A stretch of 54,980 nt of DNA from Pseudoalteromonas rubra (GCF_000967655.1 NZ_JXYA01000028.1:1-54980); one strand, 5' to 3'; counted from the first letter of the stretch, positions 45,747 to 54,980 are shown. Numbers and translations are program-made. The notes: generated by a model from the sequence alone, not told the origin.

Positions 45747-46494
45747 AAAACTGCTGTTTTTAGCATTATTACTGCTGGCTGATAAGGGGCTGGCCAGCGA
45801 TACGGCTGAGCTGCAAAGCCCCAGCTGGCAAATGCTGTACAATTGGTTTGCACAGCCTGCAGCCCTGCCTCCCTGGCAATTACGCAGCCAGTCGGGCCTG
45901 GTCAAACTACAGGCCAGTTCAGCGCACTTTGGCGGCGGCGATTTGTATTATCGCCCACAGGGTTCGGCTTGCATGTTATCCATACCGCACCAGTTTCACG
46001 ATATGCTGACCGGAGAAATAGGTAAGGCGGTCTTTGCGACCCAATGTCAGGTGATGGTGATCAATACCGAACATCGCAACGCGCCCAGCCCCGACTTGTA
46101 TAGTATGGACTACTCACACCGCCCAAGCGGGCTGCATGCGGCGGCCGCGCAGGCGTTTGCCAGGCGTTACCCAACCCGTCATCTGTACCAGTTACATGGC
46201 TTTGCTCAGGATAAACGCCGCACACCGCAAGCCCGTCAGGCCGATTTCATTATCAGTCAGGGCAGACAAAACACTGCTGCTTTGTCACAATTGCGCCTGT
46301 GCCTGTCAAAGCTGAGTGTACACACCTATCAGTACCCGCAGCAGGTGTCTGAACTGGGTGGTACACGCAATGTTATGCATCGCCTGGGATTACCGGCAGG
46401 CTATTTTATTCATATTGAGATCAGTCGCCCGATGCGCGAGCGGCTAGTCGCGCAGCCCGATACTCTGGAACAGTTTGCTCTATGCCTTATTTGA
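45736..46494 (+). CDS. exported hydrolase-like protein (N-formylglutamate amidohydrolase-like)
   Basis: 252 residues from ATG 45736, which gives a good signal peptide (cleavage near LAS, residue 21) and has GGTGG upstream; an in-frame ATG at 45682 would bury it. Conserved-looking blocks in order: SIPHQFHD (H85, H88, D89), NTEHRNAP (E112, H113, R114), YQLHGF (H154), FIISQG, LGGTRN and FIHIEISRPMRERL. The order and spacing resemble N-formylglutamate amidohydrolase and phage poly-gamma-glutamate hydrolase-type zinc enzymes. A role in cutting or trimming a gamma-glutamyl polymer would fit the operon. Family call is tentative; three to four cysteines suggest a disulphide. Confidence 0.5.
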   Translation: MNIKKLLFLALLLLADKGLASDTAELQSPSWQMLYNWFAQPAALPPWQLRSQSGLVKLQASSAHFGGGDLYYRPQGSACMLSIPHQFHDMLTGEIGKAVFATQCQVMVINTEHRNAPSPDLYSMDYSHRPSGLHAAAAQAFARRYPTRHLYQLHGFAQDKRRTPQARQADFIISQGRQNTAALSQLRLCLSKLSVHTYQYPQQVSELGGTRNVMHRLGLPAGYFIHIEISRPMRERLVAQPDTLEQFALCLI

Positions 46495-49400
46495 TTGTGT
46501 TAATTCTGATAAGCCTTCTGTTGCCTGTGCAGGCAAAACCTGCCGCACTGCACAGCGCCCCCGACTGGTATGCACCTGGCACACTGCAGTTGCGCCACAG
46601 TGCCGCGGATATCAATCTGGAGCCCAGACGGTCGCGCTTTATTTTGCTGCCCGCCGGAAACTGGATGAGCCTGGAAAACTCGCCGCACACCGTGCAGGTG
46701 TTTCAGGGACAGTCTCCTTCTGCCATGCAGCGCGTTACCCGCGCAGAGTTACACTGTGAACAACATCAGTGCCAGTTGCCTGCAACCGCGACAACCCGGC
46801 TGCTGCGCTTTTATAATCCCACTGATGAGATCCAGCCAGTGTCTGCCTGGCAGGGTCAGTTTCACAGTCACAGAGACCCGTTTCGTATTCCGGTCAAGCT
46901 GGCCCTGCCAGCCATGCAAGTCTATGAAGCACAAACACATACCACCTTGTATCGCCTGAACGACGGCCAGAGTGTGCAACTGTTTTTTGCCAAGGCCATC
47001 AAGCTTAGGTTAAATGCCCGACGTATTCTGCTTAGCCAGGCTCAGCCGCAAGCTCAGCGTGGCATAGTGACAGCCAGGCTGGATGATGCGCTGATCAGTC
47101 AGCTCTCACTGAGCGACACGCCTGCCGATGAGTTTACCCCGCAACTGCGCAAACACCGGCTTGGTCATGATATTACTTTCGATGATGATCAGGTCATTGG
47201 TCTGAGCAGCAGTGACTATATCGCGGTACCTGCTGGGGGCTATCTGCGCATTACGGCGCAAGGCGATACGCTGCTTAATCTGATCCAAATGGAGCGGGGC
47301 TTATACGATACCGATGCCGCACAAACCTGGCCAGAGTCGCTGTTTAATCCCTACTGGACCGATAACTTGCAGTGGCAACTGGAGCAGGTCTATCAGCATC
47401 ATGATATTTCAGCGCTGCAGTCGGCGAATATTGCGAGGGCCAGCGCGCTGGGACGACAACGCCTGTCAGAGCTGCAAGACACGTTAGCGACAGTGCGCTT
47501 CTTGCTGCCCAAAAAGTCCGAGCAACCATACACCAGCCATGTCAGTGAGCAGCCGGTTATTCATGCCTATCGGCCAGCCATCGATCGCCTGTATGCCACT
47601 GTGCAGGACCAAACTTTGCATTATCATAGGGTATCCGGCGCGGTGCAGTTTGAGTTACCCGCTCAACAGCGCCTGTCTCCAAGACTGCGGCTGTATGTAC
47701 GCACAGCTTCAGCCACCGAGCTGACGCTGGTCATTGATAGTTACCGCCACACCATCAACCTGCTGCCCTCCGAGCACTTTGCCATGCTGTCACTGCCACT
47801 GCCCCTGGATGCCGAGCAGCTCAGTGTATCCGTCAGTGATGATGGGCAGGTTGACCTGGCCCTGCGTGTCAGGGAGTTGCAATCTTTACCAAATAATGCG
47901 CTGCTATATCAGCGCCCGGGACTGCTTCGGGATAAAAGCCCGGCCATTGCTTATCGCCTGGAACAACAACTGCAACGCCTTGCTCACAGCTATCAGCAGG
48001 GTCTGTCTCGTTTTTCTCTGACCCACACAGACCATATGCACAGCCCGGATAGCCTCAGTGCCAGCCATTGGCACTACCGCCTTGGCGAAGCCGAAATGCA
48101 GGTTCAGCAAGCTCCACAGCAAGCACTGCCGATGCTCAAAGCCCTGATTGACAGCCCGCATAAGGAAGTGGTGATCCGAGCCTGGCAGCTGCGCATTGCA
48201 GCCTTTCGGGCCCTGGGGGAGCGCAACACTGCAGAGCGTTACCTGGGAGCATTGCTGAGCCATCCCTATCAGGCGCTACAACGTTATGCAGCGCAGCAAC
48301 TGTTGCAACACTATCAAAACACCCAGGCCATCCACAGTATTCAGGGATTATGCAGTCTGTGGTACACCGCCTTACCTGACTGTCGAGACGCTCTGATCGA
48401 CAGCTTTGCAGAGCTTCAGCAAAACCTCTTTGCATTGTGGCTGGGCCATGACTTGCGCAATGAGGATGACACCATACAAGTGCTCAGAGAACAACTCGGT
48501 TATACGCAGCCGGCGAGCGACCCGCCCGTACTTGATTATTCAGTGCGCCACTTTGGCGTTAGCACCGTGCTCAGTGAGACCAGCAACACAAGCGCCTACC
48601 CGCTAGCTGATCAGCCACTTACCATCACCGCGCATCAGCCTATGATACTCAAGGTCAGCGCCCGGGCAAAGGCGGCCGACACCGAGCAGGGTCAGATCTC
48701 CTGGTTACATGCACATCAGGGTGAGCTGCGTAAAATCATGCCTGTTTTTGACGATGTACCGGCCTCCAGCGTGCTGCATATCGATGACGACAACCAGCCA
48801 CGCCTGTCTATTGCCAGTAGCGGCTATTTCAACCTGCGTGGCGGGGAACAATTAACCCTCAGCAGCACCCAGTTGCTACTTTTGCAATTTGATGCCCTGC
48901 CCCCGACTCACAGCCTCACTCACGGCCAGAACCTGGCAGGTGCACTTTGGCAGCAAGACTTTATGTCCCTGCTTTATCAAACGCCGGTGAGTAGTGAGCA
49001 ATCAGTCGCCGCACAGCGCACTTTACTGCTCAATGCCCTGCTAAGGCTTGAATCTCAGTCGCTCAGTGAGCATGAATTCACCGCCCTGTCAGCCAAGTTG
49101 ATGCAGCGCAGTGAGGTGGCGCCACTGGATATTCTGTATAGCCGTATTCAGAGCTTTGGGCACTGGCAAGCGTTTGACACGTATCAGAATTATGCTGGCA
49201 CTCAGCTGGTCGATTTATCTGCGCTGTTAAAGCGCAGCAGCGCTGAACAGTTTAGCCGTCATACCAGTCGTAATGATGCGCTACCCGGGCTGATCTTACG
49301 CCCCAATCATAGCCTGGCCCTGGACTTGCGCGAGCTTGCCGCTTTGCAGGTCAGGCTGGTGTTTCACTTCTCGAACGCCGAGTTACTGCAACTACAAGAG

Positions 49401-50822
49401 CGTCCGCAGATTAGTATTGAGCGCGCAGAAGGCACAATCAACTGGCCGCTTGATGACACTCGCAGTGAGCTGGGCCTGACTCGCGCGGATCTCGATGCTG
49501 GCAGCCTGGTCGTGCGCTGGCTTAATCCATTTGCCGCGCAATTGCTGAGTGTGGAAGTCGAAGCCTATCAGCAGGGTCGCTGGCAGGCCATCGAGTTAGC
49601 TGCTGAGCAGCTGTTCTATTATGGCGATGAAGCAAACCCCATCACCGCAAAACTCAGTAAAGATGCAGTGCTCAAGCTGGAATATGTCGAGCACAATGCG
49701 CGACGCGAACAGTCGGGATTCTACCCCGCCGGCCTGATCACTCTGGCGCCGCAAACGGCGAGCCTGGCCAGGCTCTATCGCTGGCAGCTGGACCCCAATC
49801 GCCATAAGCTGGCTGTGGCACCGCCCGTCGTGCCTTACCGAGTGGCAGAGCCTGAGCTGCTATATACCCAGACTGAGCACTCCTATCATGAGCCCGTTAT
49901 GCAGGCCAATGGCAACCTGACCCACGTGGAAGGCGTAATGCAATATAACCGTGATGGGATCTATCAAAGCAGTGAACCGCTGGGCTCAGAGCATACGCTG
50001 GACCTTGGCATTCGACTGCGTAACCGCTATAAACAGCATTGGTATCGGCTGGAGAGCTTTTTCCGTCTGAACAACACCAGCGAACCTTCGTTTAGCATTA
50101 ACGGCTTGTACGACTGGCTCGATGATGAAGACGACTGGTTTGCCAAAGCGCAGTGGTATAACCGCTGGCAGGAATCACCGCAGAGCCGGGAAACCCACCT
50201 GACCAGTCAATGGACGGTGGCAATAGGCGAGATCTGGCGAGAAGATCAGCACTGGCGTCATCAGTGGTGGTGGCAGCCTTTTTATTACTACACCAGCATA
50301 GACAAAGCCGAATACCTGGCGGATGAAACCATCAGCAATGCCATGTTTAACTTTTATCGTCACAATCACAGTGACGGCTGGCGCGGCGGCTATCGTATTC
50401 GTCATCAGAGTCGGGTAGACAGCCAGCTCAGTGCTCAGCTCACAACGACGTCGAATTCAGACTGGACCTCGCTGGACGTGGCCTCATTAAGTGGCGTCTG
50501 GCAGCAATATTATCAGGGCCATATTTTCTCGGCTGGCCTGAGCAGCAGCTACGTGTTTGCCGATGACCACAGGCCTAACGCAACCTGGCAATACCTGAGC
50601 ACAGTAAGCTGGCAAACGCTGTTTGACTTCACGGAGCACACCGGTGGCTGGGTAAGCCTGAGCTGGACACAGGACTGGTTCAGAAATAATCACAGCGTTC
50701 GCTTAGAAGTCACCCTGGGCAACTTGCAACGCAGTGGCTTTGGGCCATTTGCCCACGACGAGATCATTTTTGAATCACTGCAACTGACGCATTTCTTAGA
50801 GCAGGACCTGTATGGCAGATAA
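46482..50822 (+). CDS. large outer-membrane beta-barrel protein with helical-repeat region
   Basis: 1446 residues with a signal peptide (cleavage near VQA, residue 18). N-terminal about 450 residues: beta-rich periplasmic domains. About 500-680: helical repeats of a TPR-like kind (for example QQALPMLKALIDSPHKEVV, ERYLGALLSHPYQALQRYA). About 700-1110: further beta-rich part. About 1120-1446: amphipathic strands with Trp/Tyr girdles, long DNA-level conservation of alternation and turn residues, consistent with an outer-membrane barrel of roughly a dozen strands. The layout parallels PgaA, BcsC and AlgK/AlgE polymer exporters. The C terminus ends DLYGR rather than in a classical aromatic BAM signal. 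Starts 13 bases inside the previous gene. Confidence 0.68.
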   Translation: MPYLIVLILISLLLPVQAKPAALHSAPDWYAPGTLQLRHSAADINLEPRRSRFILLPAGNWMSLENSPHTVQVFQGQSPSAMQRVTRAELHCEQHQCQLPATATTRLLRFYNPTDEIQPVSAWQGQFHSHRDPFRIPVKLALPAMQVYEAQTHTTLYRLNDGQSVQLFFAKAIKLRLNARRILLSQAQPQAQRGIVTARLDDALISQLSLSDTPADEFTPQLRKHRLGHDITFDDDQVIGLSSSDYIAVPAGGYLRITAQGDTLLNLIQMERGLYDTDAAQTWPESLFNPYWTDNLQWQLEQVYQHHDISALQSANIARASALGRQRLSELQDTLATVRFLLPKKSEQPYTSHVSEQPVIHAYRPAIDRLYATVQDQTLHYHRVSGAVQFELPAQQRLSPRLRLYVRTASATELTLVIDSYRHTINLLPSEHFAMLSLPLPLDAEQLSVSVSDDGQVDLALRVRELQSLPNNALLYQRPGLLRDKSPAIAYRLEQQLQRLAHSYQQGLSRFSLTHTDHMHSPDSLSASHWHYRLGEAEMQVQQAPQQALPMLKALIDSPHKEVVIRAWQLRIAAFRALGERNTAERYLGALLSHPYQALQRYAAQQLLQHYQNTQAIHSIQGLCSLWYTALPDCRDALIDSFAELQQNLFALWLGHDLRNEDDTIQVLREQLGYTQPASDPPVLDYSVRHFGVSTVLSETSNTSAYPLADQPLTITAHQPMILKVSARAKAADTEQGQISWLHAHQGELRKIMPVFDDVPASSVLHIDDDNQPRLSIASSGYFNLRGGEQLTLSSTQLLLLQFDALPPTHSLTHGQNLAGALWQQDFMSLLYQTPVSSEQSVAAQRTLLLNALLRLESQSLSEHEFTALSAKLMQRSEVAPLDILYSRIQSFGHWQAFDTYQNYAGTQLVDLSALLKRSSAEQFSRHTSRNDALPGLILRPNHSLALDLRELAALQVRLVFHFSNAELLQLQERPQISIERAEGTINWPLDDTRSELGLTRADLDAGSLVVRWLNPFAAQLLSVEVEAYQQGRWQAIELAAEQLFYYGDEANPITAKLSKDAVLKLEYVEHNARREQSGFYPAGLITLAPQTASLARLYRWQLDPNRHKLAVAPPVVPYRVAEPELLYTQTEHSYHEPVMQANGNLTHVEGVMQYNRDGIYQSSEPLGSEHTLDLGIRLRNRYKQHWYRLESFFRLNNTSEPSFSINGLYDWLDDEDDWFAKAQWYNRWQESPQSRETHLTSQWTVAIGEIWREDQHWRHQWWWQPFYYYTSIDKAEYLADETISNAMFNFYRHNHSDGWRGGYRIRHQSRVDSQLSAQLTTTSNSDWTSLDVASLSGVWQQYYQGHIFSAGLSSSYVFADDHRPNATWQYLSTVSWQTLFDFTEHTGGWVSLSWTQDWFRNNHSVRLEVTLGNLQRSGFGPFAHDEIIFESLQLTHFLEQDLYGR

Positions 50823-53800
50823 TCAATTTAAATCCCAGCTTCAGGCCATTTTATTCGCCGATACGGAAAAGTTCTGGCTAAACCTGCACCGTCACAAATA
50901 TCATCAGCTGCTCGAAGAGCTGGCCAGCTGGGAGCTATTACAAAACCAGCCAAAAGACGAGCAGCTGGACTACTGGCAGTTGCTTCAGACCATTGCGTTC
51001 TTGCGCCATAAAATTGAGCGATTGCATGAGCAGCTCGAGGGCCACGATGCCGATTATCAGTCGTTTGTTGAAAGGCTCGGTAAAGCTGAGCTGGCCACCG
51101 AGAAACAACTGCATATCCTCAAGTATGCAGAAACACTGGGCGCCTCGGGCACCCAGCTGCAACAAGATAAACAGGCCTTCTCACGGTGGTTTGACGAAGG
51201 CGCCGTGATAGGGCGCTATCAAACCCTGGTTGCCGACTTAGAGCAGGATCTGCGCTTTTTTATTGCCAAGCTGGGCGCGCTGACCAACCGCTACCTCAGG
51301 CTGTCTGAAGACAACCTGGATAAAGCCTGGAAGAAACTGGATCTGCAACCGTTTTTCCTGCGCCTGATGGCCACCAGTAACAATGCCCATGTGCGCCACG
51401 GTATGATCCGCGCCTTGGTCAACCAGGTGTCTTTGATCAACGAATTCAAAGCCGATCCGGAACTGGACAGTGAACTGATTGCTGAGTTGATTGAGCTGCT
51501 GGATGCCGAAAACACCCCCTACCAGGCCGTGGTGGACATCCTGGAGATTTTGATCCACCAGCGTCCGACCTTTGTGCGCAGTTACATGTGGGCCTATGTG
51601 GAAACCAGCGAGCGCGACAGCACGCCTGCGCAAAAGCGTAACGACCAGCTGTTTATTGTCGCCGCGATGCCGCGTATTCTGGCCAACAAATACCCACTGG
51701 CAGAGCGAGACATTCCTTTGCTGCACGAGTTAGCCCAGCACCCGTTTGCCCGGGTGAGGCAAGTGTGCATAGAGCAACTCCCTAATCTGCCGGATAAGCT
51801 CGCCAAAACATTGCTTGAACAACGCTTTACCGATGAAACGGTCGATGCGGTGCGCTTCACGTTGGTCAAACAGCTAACCGCCGCGCGCTTTGCCACCGAT
51901 AGTTACGCATTTAACTTATGGCGCTCACTTCTGCTTGGCAAAGAGTGCCTTGAAGTCAAACGCATGTTGTTAGAGCAAAGCCCCAGGCTAATGCTCAACC
52001 AAGCGGTCGAAACGCCGCTCGACGATGACGCTGTCAGTCAGGATACCACACTGGCACAAAACTATATCGAGGTGCTGAATCAGGCATTGAGCTGTGAACC
52101 CAGCCTGGCCGTCAGGCGCTATATTACCCGTACCCGGGAGCAGCTGATAAGCTTCACTCAACAAAGTTTACATGCCCAGCTTGCCCAGCAGTTAGCAGAG
52201 CAGGAGAGCGTTTACCTGCCAGGGGACATCGACCAGGACACATTGGGCCGGGCGCTCAGCATGCTGGCTCAGCATGAACAAAGCTTCAATGCGTATCGTG
52301 ACAAACAAGGCTGGCGAGTCATCGTTGGCTATAAACGCCGGCGCAGATTCTGGCGGGTATGGCATGAGTTTTTCAGCCCAAGTACCGACAAACGTCAAAG
52401 CTTTAGCCACACCAGTGCTAAAATCCCCTCGGCGCAGTTACATGTGCCCAGCTGCACAACCGCCGAGATCAGCGCCACCAACGTACCCGGCGAAGCGCTC
52501 TACCACCTGAAAGAAGCAAGCGCTCGTCCTCATTTGCCGCTGCCCGACTATCTGCTGTCCGTGCTGAGCCAGGATCACCTTAAAACCAGCTGCAAAAACT
52601 ATACGCCCGATGGCATTTTAGTCGTCACCCCGCCAAAGCATGTCTGGCAACGTGTGCGAGCCTACTGGCAGCTGTCGGTGAACTATGCCGAAATTGATGG
52701 CCTGCGCAAAGGTAATGAACTGGAGCAACAAAACTACCTGGCACGCATACGTAAACTCGGGTTTGCTCTGGAGTTTAAACCGTATGGCAGTGAGCTGGAC
52801 TGTGACTTTCCCCTTGAGGCGGGCATTAGCAAGTTGTTTGCCCGCGCCGGTGTACCGGGCGTGCTGGTCAATCTGGGTTACAGCTTTAAAGAGTATCTAT
52901 ATTCCATTTATCAAAACAGCATCGGCCAGCTGGTGTTTTTTGTCTCGACCTTTATCGCCTATTTCTGGCTGAGACACATTCGTCTCAACCGCAAAATCCG
53001 CACCAACCGTGCGAAAATCCCCGTCACCATAGGTGGCTGGGGCACACGTGGCAAGTCGGGTACCGAGCGCCTCAAAGCCGCCTTATTCAGTAGCCTGGCA
53101 CTGCGCGTGGTCACTAAAACGACGGGCTGTGAAGCCATGATGATTTTCGCCCGCAGCTCGGGAGAGCAATATGAGCTGCCCCTGTTCCGGCCTTTTGACA
53201 AAGCGAGTATCTGGGAGCAAAGCGATGTGCTGGATTTTGCCCGCTCAGTGCGTGCAGATGTCTTTTTGTGGGAGTGTATGGGCCTGACACCCAGATATGT
53301 ACGCATACTGCGCCGCTGGATGCGCGATAATTTCACCACCATTACCAACACGTATCCGGATCATGAAGATATTCTCGGCCCGACCGGCGTCGACGTGGCG
53401 CAGGAAATGGCCGCTTTTATTGGCAGCCGTACCCAGATTTTTACCGCAGAACAAACCATGGCCCCGATCCTCAACCGCGCAGCAGATCACAAGCAGTCTA
53501 CCCTGATCCAGTTACACTGGGGAGACGGGTTTCAGATCACCCCGGATATCCGCGCCTTATATCCCTATGAGGAGCACCCGGACAACATCGCGCTGGTGTG
53601 TAAAATGGCGCAGTACATTGGTATCGACAAAGACTATGTGTACAAAGAAACCGCTGAGCGCATTGTGCCGGATGTAGGCGTATTACAGCACTTTACGCCG
53701 GCCCCGGTGGATCATGTGACTCAGTCTTTCGTCAACAGTATGTCGGCCAATGAACGCCTTGCCACGCTGGAAAACTGGCGACGCCTCGGACTCTTTGAGC

Positions 53801-54921
53801 TTAACGACAAACCTGAGACACAAACTATTGCCCTGCTCAATAACCGCAACGACCGGGTCGCGCGCTCCAAAGTATTCGCTCAGGTACTGATTGAAGATCT
53901 CTGCTTCGATCATATCGTTGTGGTTGGGAGCAATGTCGATGGCTTTGAAGCGTATCTGGATCAGGCACTGGATACCCGGATCAACCGCTTGATTGACAAT
54001 AACGACAAGCAAGATTTGCAGCGCCTGCTGGCGCAGTGGAAATGTGGCAGCGACGCTGCGCAGTTTGTTGAGCAGCTCAATGCCCTGTATGACAGCCCCT
54101 GGCTCGAAACCGCTCACCTTGATGATGAGGATCTGCTGGGGATTGTCCTGACTGAACATATTGACGATAAAGTACAGCAGCGCCTGGTCCGGCAGCGCGT
54201 TCATAACTGGCAACTGGCACAATCGCTGCTGAGCCTTGAAGACCTGACAGATCACCAGAAACAGCTGGAACGTGTTCTGAGCAGTATCCTGCACAGTAAA
54301 GTACTGCTGCTGGATAACCCGCATATCACCGCTGACGAGCTCACCAATCGCATCGCCAGTGTGGGCCTTGCCGGACAACATCAGTTGATTGTGGGCATGC
54401 AGAATATCAAAGGCCCGGGGCTTAATTATGTTTATGCCTGGCAGCACTGGCATACTTTGCACGCCAGCTGCGAGCGCCTGCTTGAACCTCAGATAAGCCA
54501 CGCTCAGTTCCGGCGCGATCTGAACAAACTCACGCAACTTGATAAGATCAATCGTATTGAGCGTGACTATTTCACTAAGATGCTGCATACCCTTGGCAAA
54601 CTGCCACAGGCGCAAAGTGAGTTTGCTCAGGCCGAACTCAGTCATCTGGCCGAGCGGCTCACTCAGCAAAACGCCAAAGATGAACAGGAAACTGAGCGGC
54701 AAAATCTCTCGGGCTTCACCCGCTTTGTGTTGCAAGTGGTCGAGTCGTTTCTGGATGCCGGTGCGGCCGTGAAACGGAAAAAAACGGCGCAACAGGTTTA
54801 TCTGGATATTGCTACCCAGCGGATCACCCCGGAGCGCGCTATTTCGGTTCTGGCCGCACTGAACCGGGGACAAAAGCCCGGCTGGCTGACCGAGCGCTGG
54901 CTGAACCGCAACCAGAATTAG
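50812..54921 (+). CDS. pgsB: PgsB/CapB-type polyglutamate ligase with HEAT-like N-terminal extension
   Basis: 1369 residues, against about 390 for Bacillus PgsB. The Mur-ligase-like core (about 725-1080) carries GGWGTRGKSG (P-loop 744-750), KTTGCEAMMIF, LWECMGL (E821, C822), NTYPDHEDILGPT (846-858), FVNSMSANERL and NNRNDRVARSK, all matching PgsB in order. ATP-dependent amide ligation of glutamate is the family role. It is preceded by a membrane helix (about 704-724), as in PgsB. The N-terminal 450 residues are helical and HEAT/ARM-like (for example HPFARVRQVCIEQLPNLPDKLA). About 290 residues of helical C-terminal extension have no counterpart in PgsB. Starts 11 bases within the preceding gene; last visible gene of the operon. 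Confidence 0.88.
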   Translation: MADNQFKSQLQAILFADTEKFWLNLHRHKYHQLLEELASWELLQNQPKDEQLDYWQLLQTIAFLRHKIERLHEQLEGHDADYQSFVERLGKAELATEKQLHILKYAETLGASGTQLQQDKQAFSRWFDEGAVIGRYQTLVADLEQDLRFFIAKLGALTNRYLRLSEDNLDKAWKKLDLQPFFLRLMATSNNAHVRHGMIRALVNQVSLINEFKADPELDSELIAELIELLDAENTPYQAVVDILEILIHQRPTFVRSYMWAYVETSERDSTPAQKRNDQLFIVAAMPRILANKYPLAERDIPLLHELAQHPFARVRQVCIEQLPNLPDKLAKTLLEQRFTDETVDAVRFTLVKQLTAARFATDSYAFNLWRSLLLGKECLEVKRMLLEQSPRLMLNQAVETPLDDDAVSQDTTLAQNYIEVLNQALSCEPSLAVRRYITRTREQLISFTQQSLHAQLAQQLAEQESVYLPGDIDQDTLGRALSMLAQHEQSFNAYRDKQGWRVIVGYKRRRRFWRVWHEFFSPSTDKRQSFSHTSAKIPSAQLHVPSCTTAEISATNVPGEALYHLKEASARPHLPLPDYLLSVLSQDHLKTSCKNYTPDGILVVTPPKHVWQRVRAYWQLSVNYAEIDGLRKGNELEQQNYLARIRKLGFALEFKPYGSELDCDFPLEAGISKLFARAGVPGVLVNLGYSFKEYLYSIYQNSIGQLVFFVSTFIAYFWLRHIRLNRKIRTNRAKIPVTIGGWGTRGKSGTERLKAALFSSLALRVVTKTTGCEAMMIFARSSGEQYELPLFRPFDKASIWEQSDVLDFARSVRADVFLWECMGLTPRYVRILRRWMRDNFTTITNTYPDHEDILGPTGVDVAQEMAAFIGSRTQIFTAEQTMAPILNRAADHKQSTLIQLHWGDGFQITPDIRALYPYEEHPDNIALVCKMAQYIGIDKDYVYKETAERIVPDVGVLQHFTPAPVDHVTQSFVNSMSANERLATLENWRRLGLFELNDKPETQTIALLNNRNDRVARSKVFAQVLIEDLCFDHIVVVGSNVDGFEAYLDQALDTRINRLIDNNDKQDLQRLLAQWKCGSDAAQFVEQLNALYDSPWLETAHLDDEDLLGIVLTEHIDDKVQQRLVRQRVHNWQLAQSLLSLEDLTDHQKQLERVLSSILHSKVLLLDNPHITADELTNRIASVGLAGQHQLIVGMQNIKGPGLNYVYAWQHWHTLHASCERLLEPQISHAQFRRDLNKLTQLDKINRIERDYFTKMLHTLGKLPQAQSEFAQAELSHLAERLTQQNAKDEQETERQNLSGFTRFVLQVVESFLDAGAAVKRKKTAQQVYLDIATQRITPERAISVLAALNRGQKPGWLTERWLNRNQN

Positions 54922-54945
54922 GACGGACAGACTTTAAGGCCCACT

Positions 54946-54980
54946 ATCACTTAATGTGAATCACTTAATGTGAATCACTT
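54946..54980. repeat. 14-base tandem repeat at the window end
   Basis: The unit ATCACTTAATGTGA occurs twice in full (54946-54959, 54960-54973) and continues for seven bases to the edge. Each unit is itself a near palindrome (TCAC...GTGA), so it could be an array of binding sites or the start of a longer simple repeat downstream of pgsB. Confidence 0.75.

Noticed and set aside
53683..54873. A 396-codon open frame on the minus strand inside pgsB
   Set aside because: It lies opposite a clearly homologous ligase region, has no recognisable motif and is explained by the high G+C third positions of the sense gene.

Overview
The window looks like chromosomal DNA of a marine gammaproteobacterium, most likely Pseudoalteromonas or a close relative. 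The evidence is the classic gene order metY-rimP-nusA-infB-rbfA-truB-rpsO-pnp-nlpI, a TyrR regulator, an OmpW porin, a MipA/DUF3019 pair, an Mrp antiporter with fused A and B subunits, and initiator tRNA features. The genus is inferred from gene content and protein style; no database was searched.

Layout. At 1-375 lies the start of an rRNA operon that leaves the window to the left on the minus strand: a P1-type promoter (TTGCGC-16-TATAAT) and a P2-type promoter (TTGACT-16-TAACAT). The minus strand then carries ybbN/cnoX, topB and a chemoreceptor (376-5460), the six-gene mrpABCDEFG cation/proton antiporter operon (5729-11542), a putative secreted metallopeptidase, and the translation/RNA-decay block nlpI to metY (12952-23229). 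That block includes a long imperfect hairpin in the rpsO-pnp spacer and a copy of the tRNA 3' end in the metY-rimP spacer. From 23564 to 35867 there is a mixed accessory stretch: delta-class carbonic anhydrase-like protein, globin-like protein, a lipoprotein, a MipA/DUF3019 pair, a three-gene unit of a secreted phospholipase C/nuclease-like enzyme with a parvulin-type foldase, dapE, a REC-PilZ regulator, ompW, a thioesterase, a small exported protein and tyrR.

The most striking part is 36132-54921, seven plus-strand genes in one operon (one 27-base gap, all other junctions overlapping). Three products are homologues of the poly-gamma-glutamate (PGA) capsule machinery: a CapA/PgsA-like lipoprotein, a PgsC/CapC-like membrane protein and a PgsB/CapB ligase. 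They are far larger than the Gram-positive versions, and four further proteins are interleaved: a CHASE2-GAF-PAS sensor-like membrane protein without an output domain, a single-pass periplasmic protein, a small exported protein with N-formylglutamate-amidohydrolase-like motifs, and a 1446-residue protein with a helical-repeat region and a C-terminal outer-membrane beta-barrel. I infer a complete envelope-spanning system for synthesis, trimming and export of a gamma-linked glutamate (or similar amide-linked) polymer in a Gram-negative cell. Polymer identity and export direction are inference; the homology of the PgsB, PgsC and CapA cores is clear from motifs.
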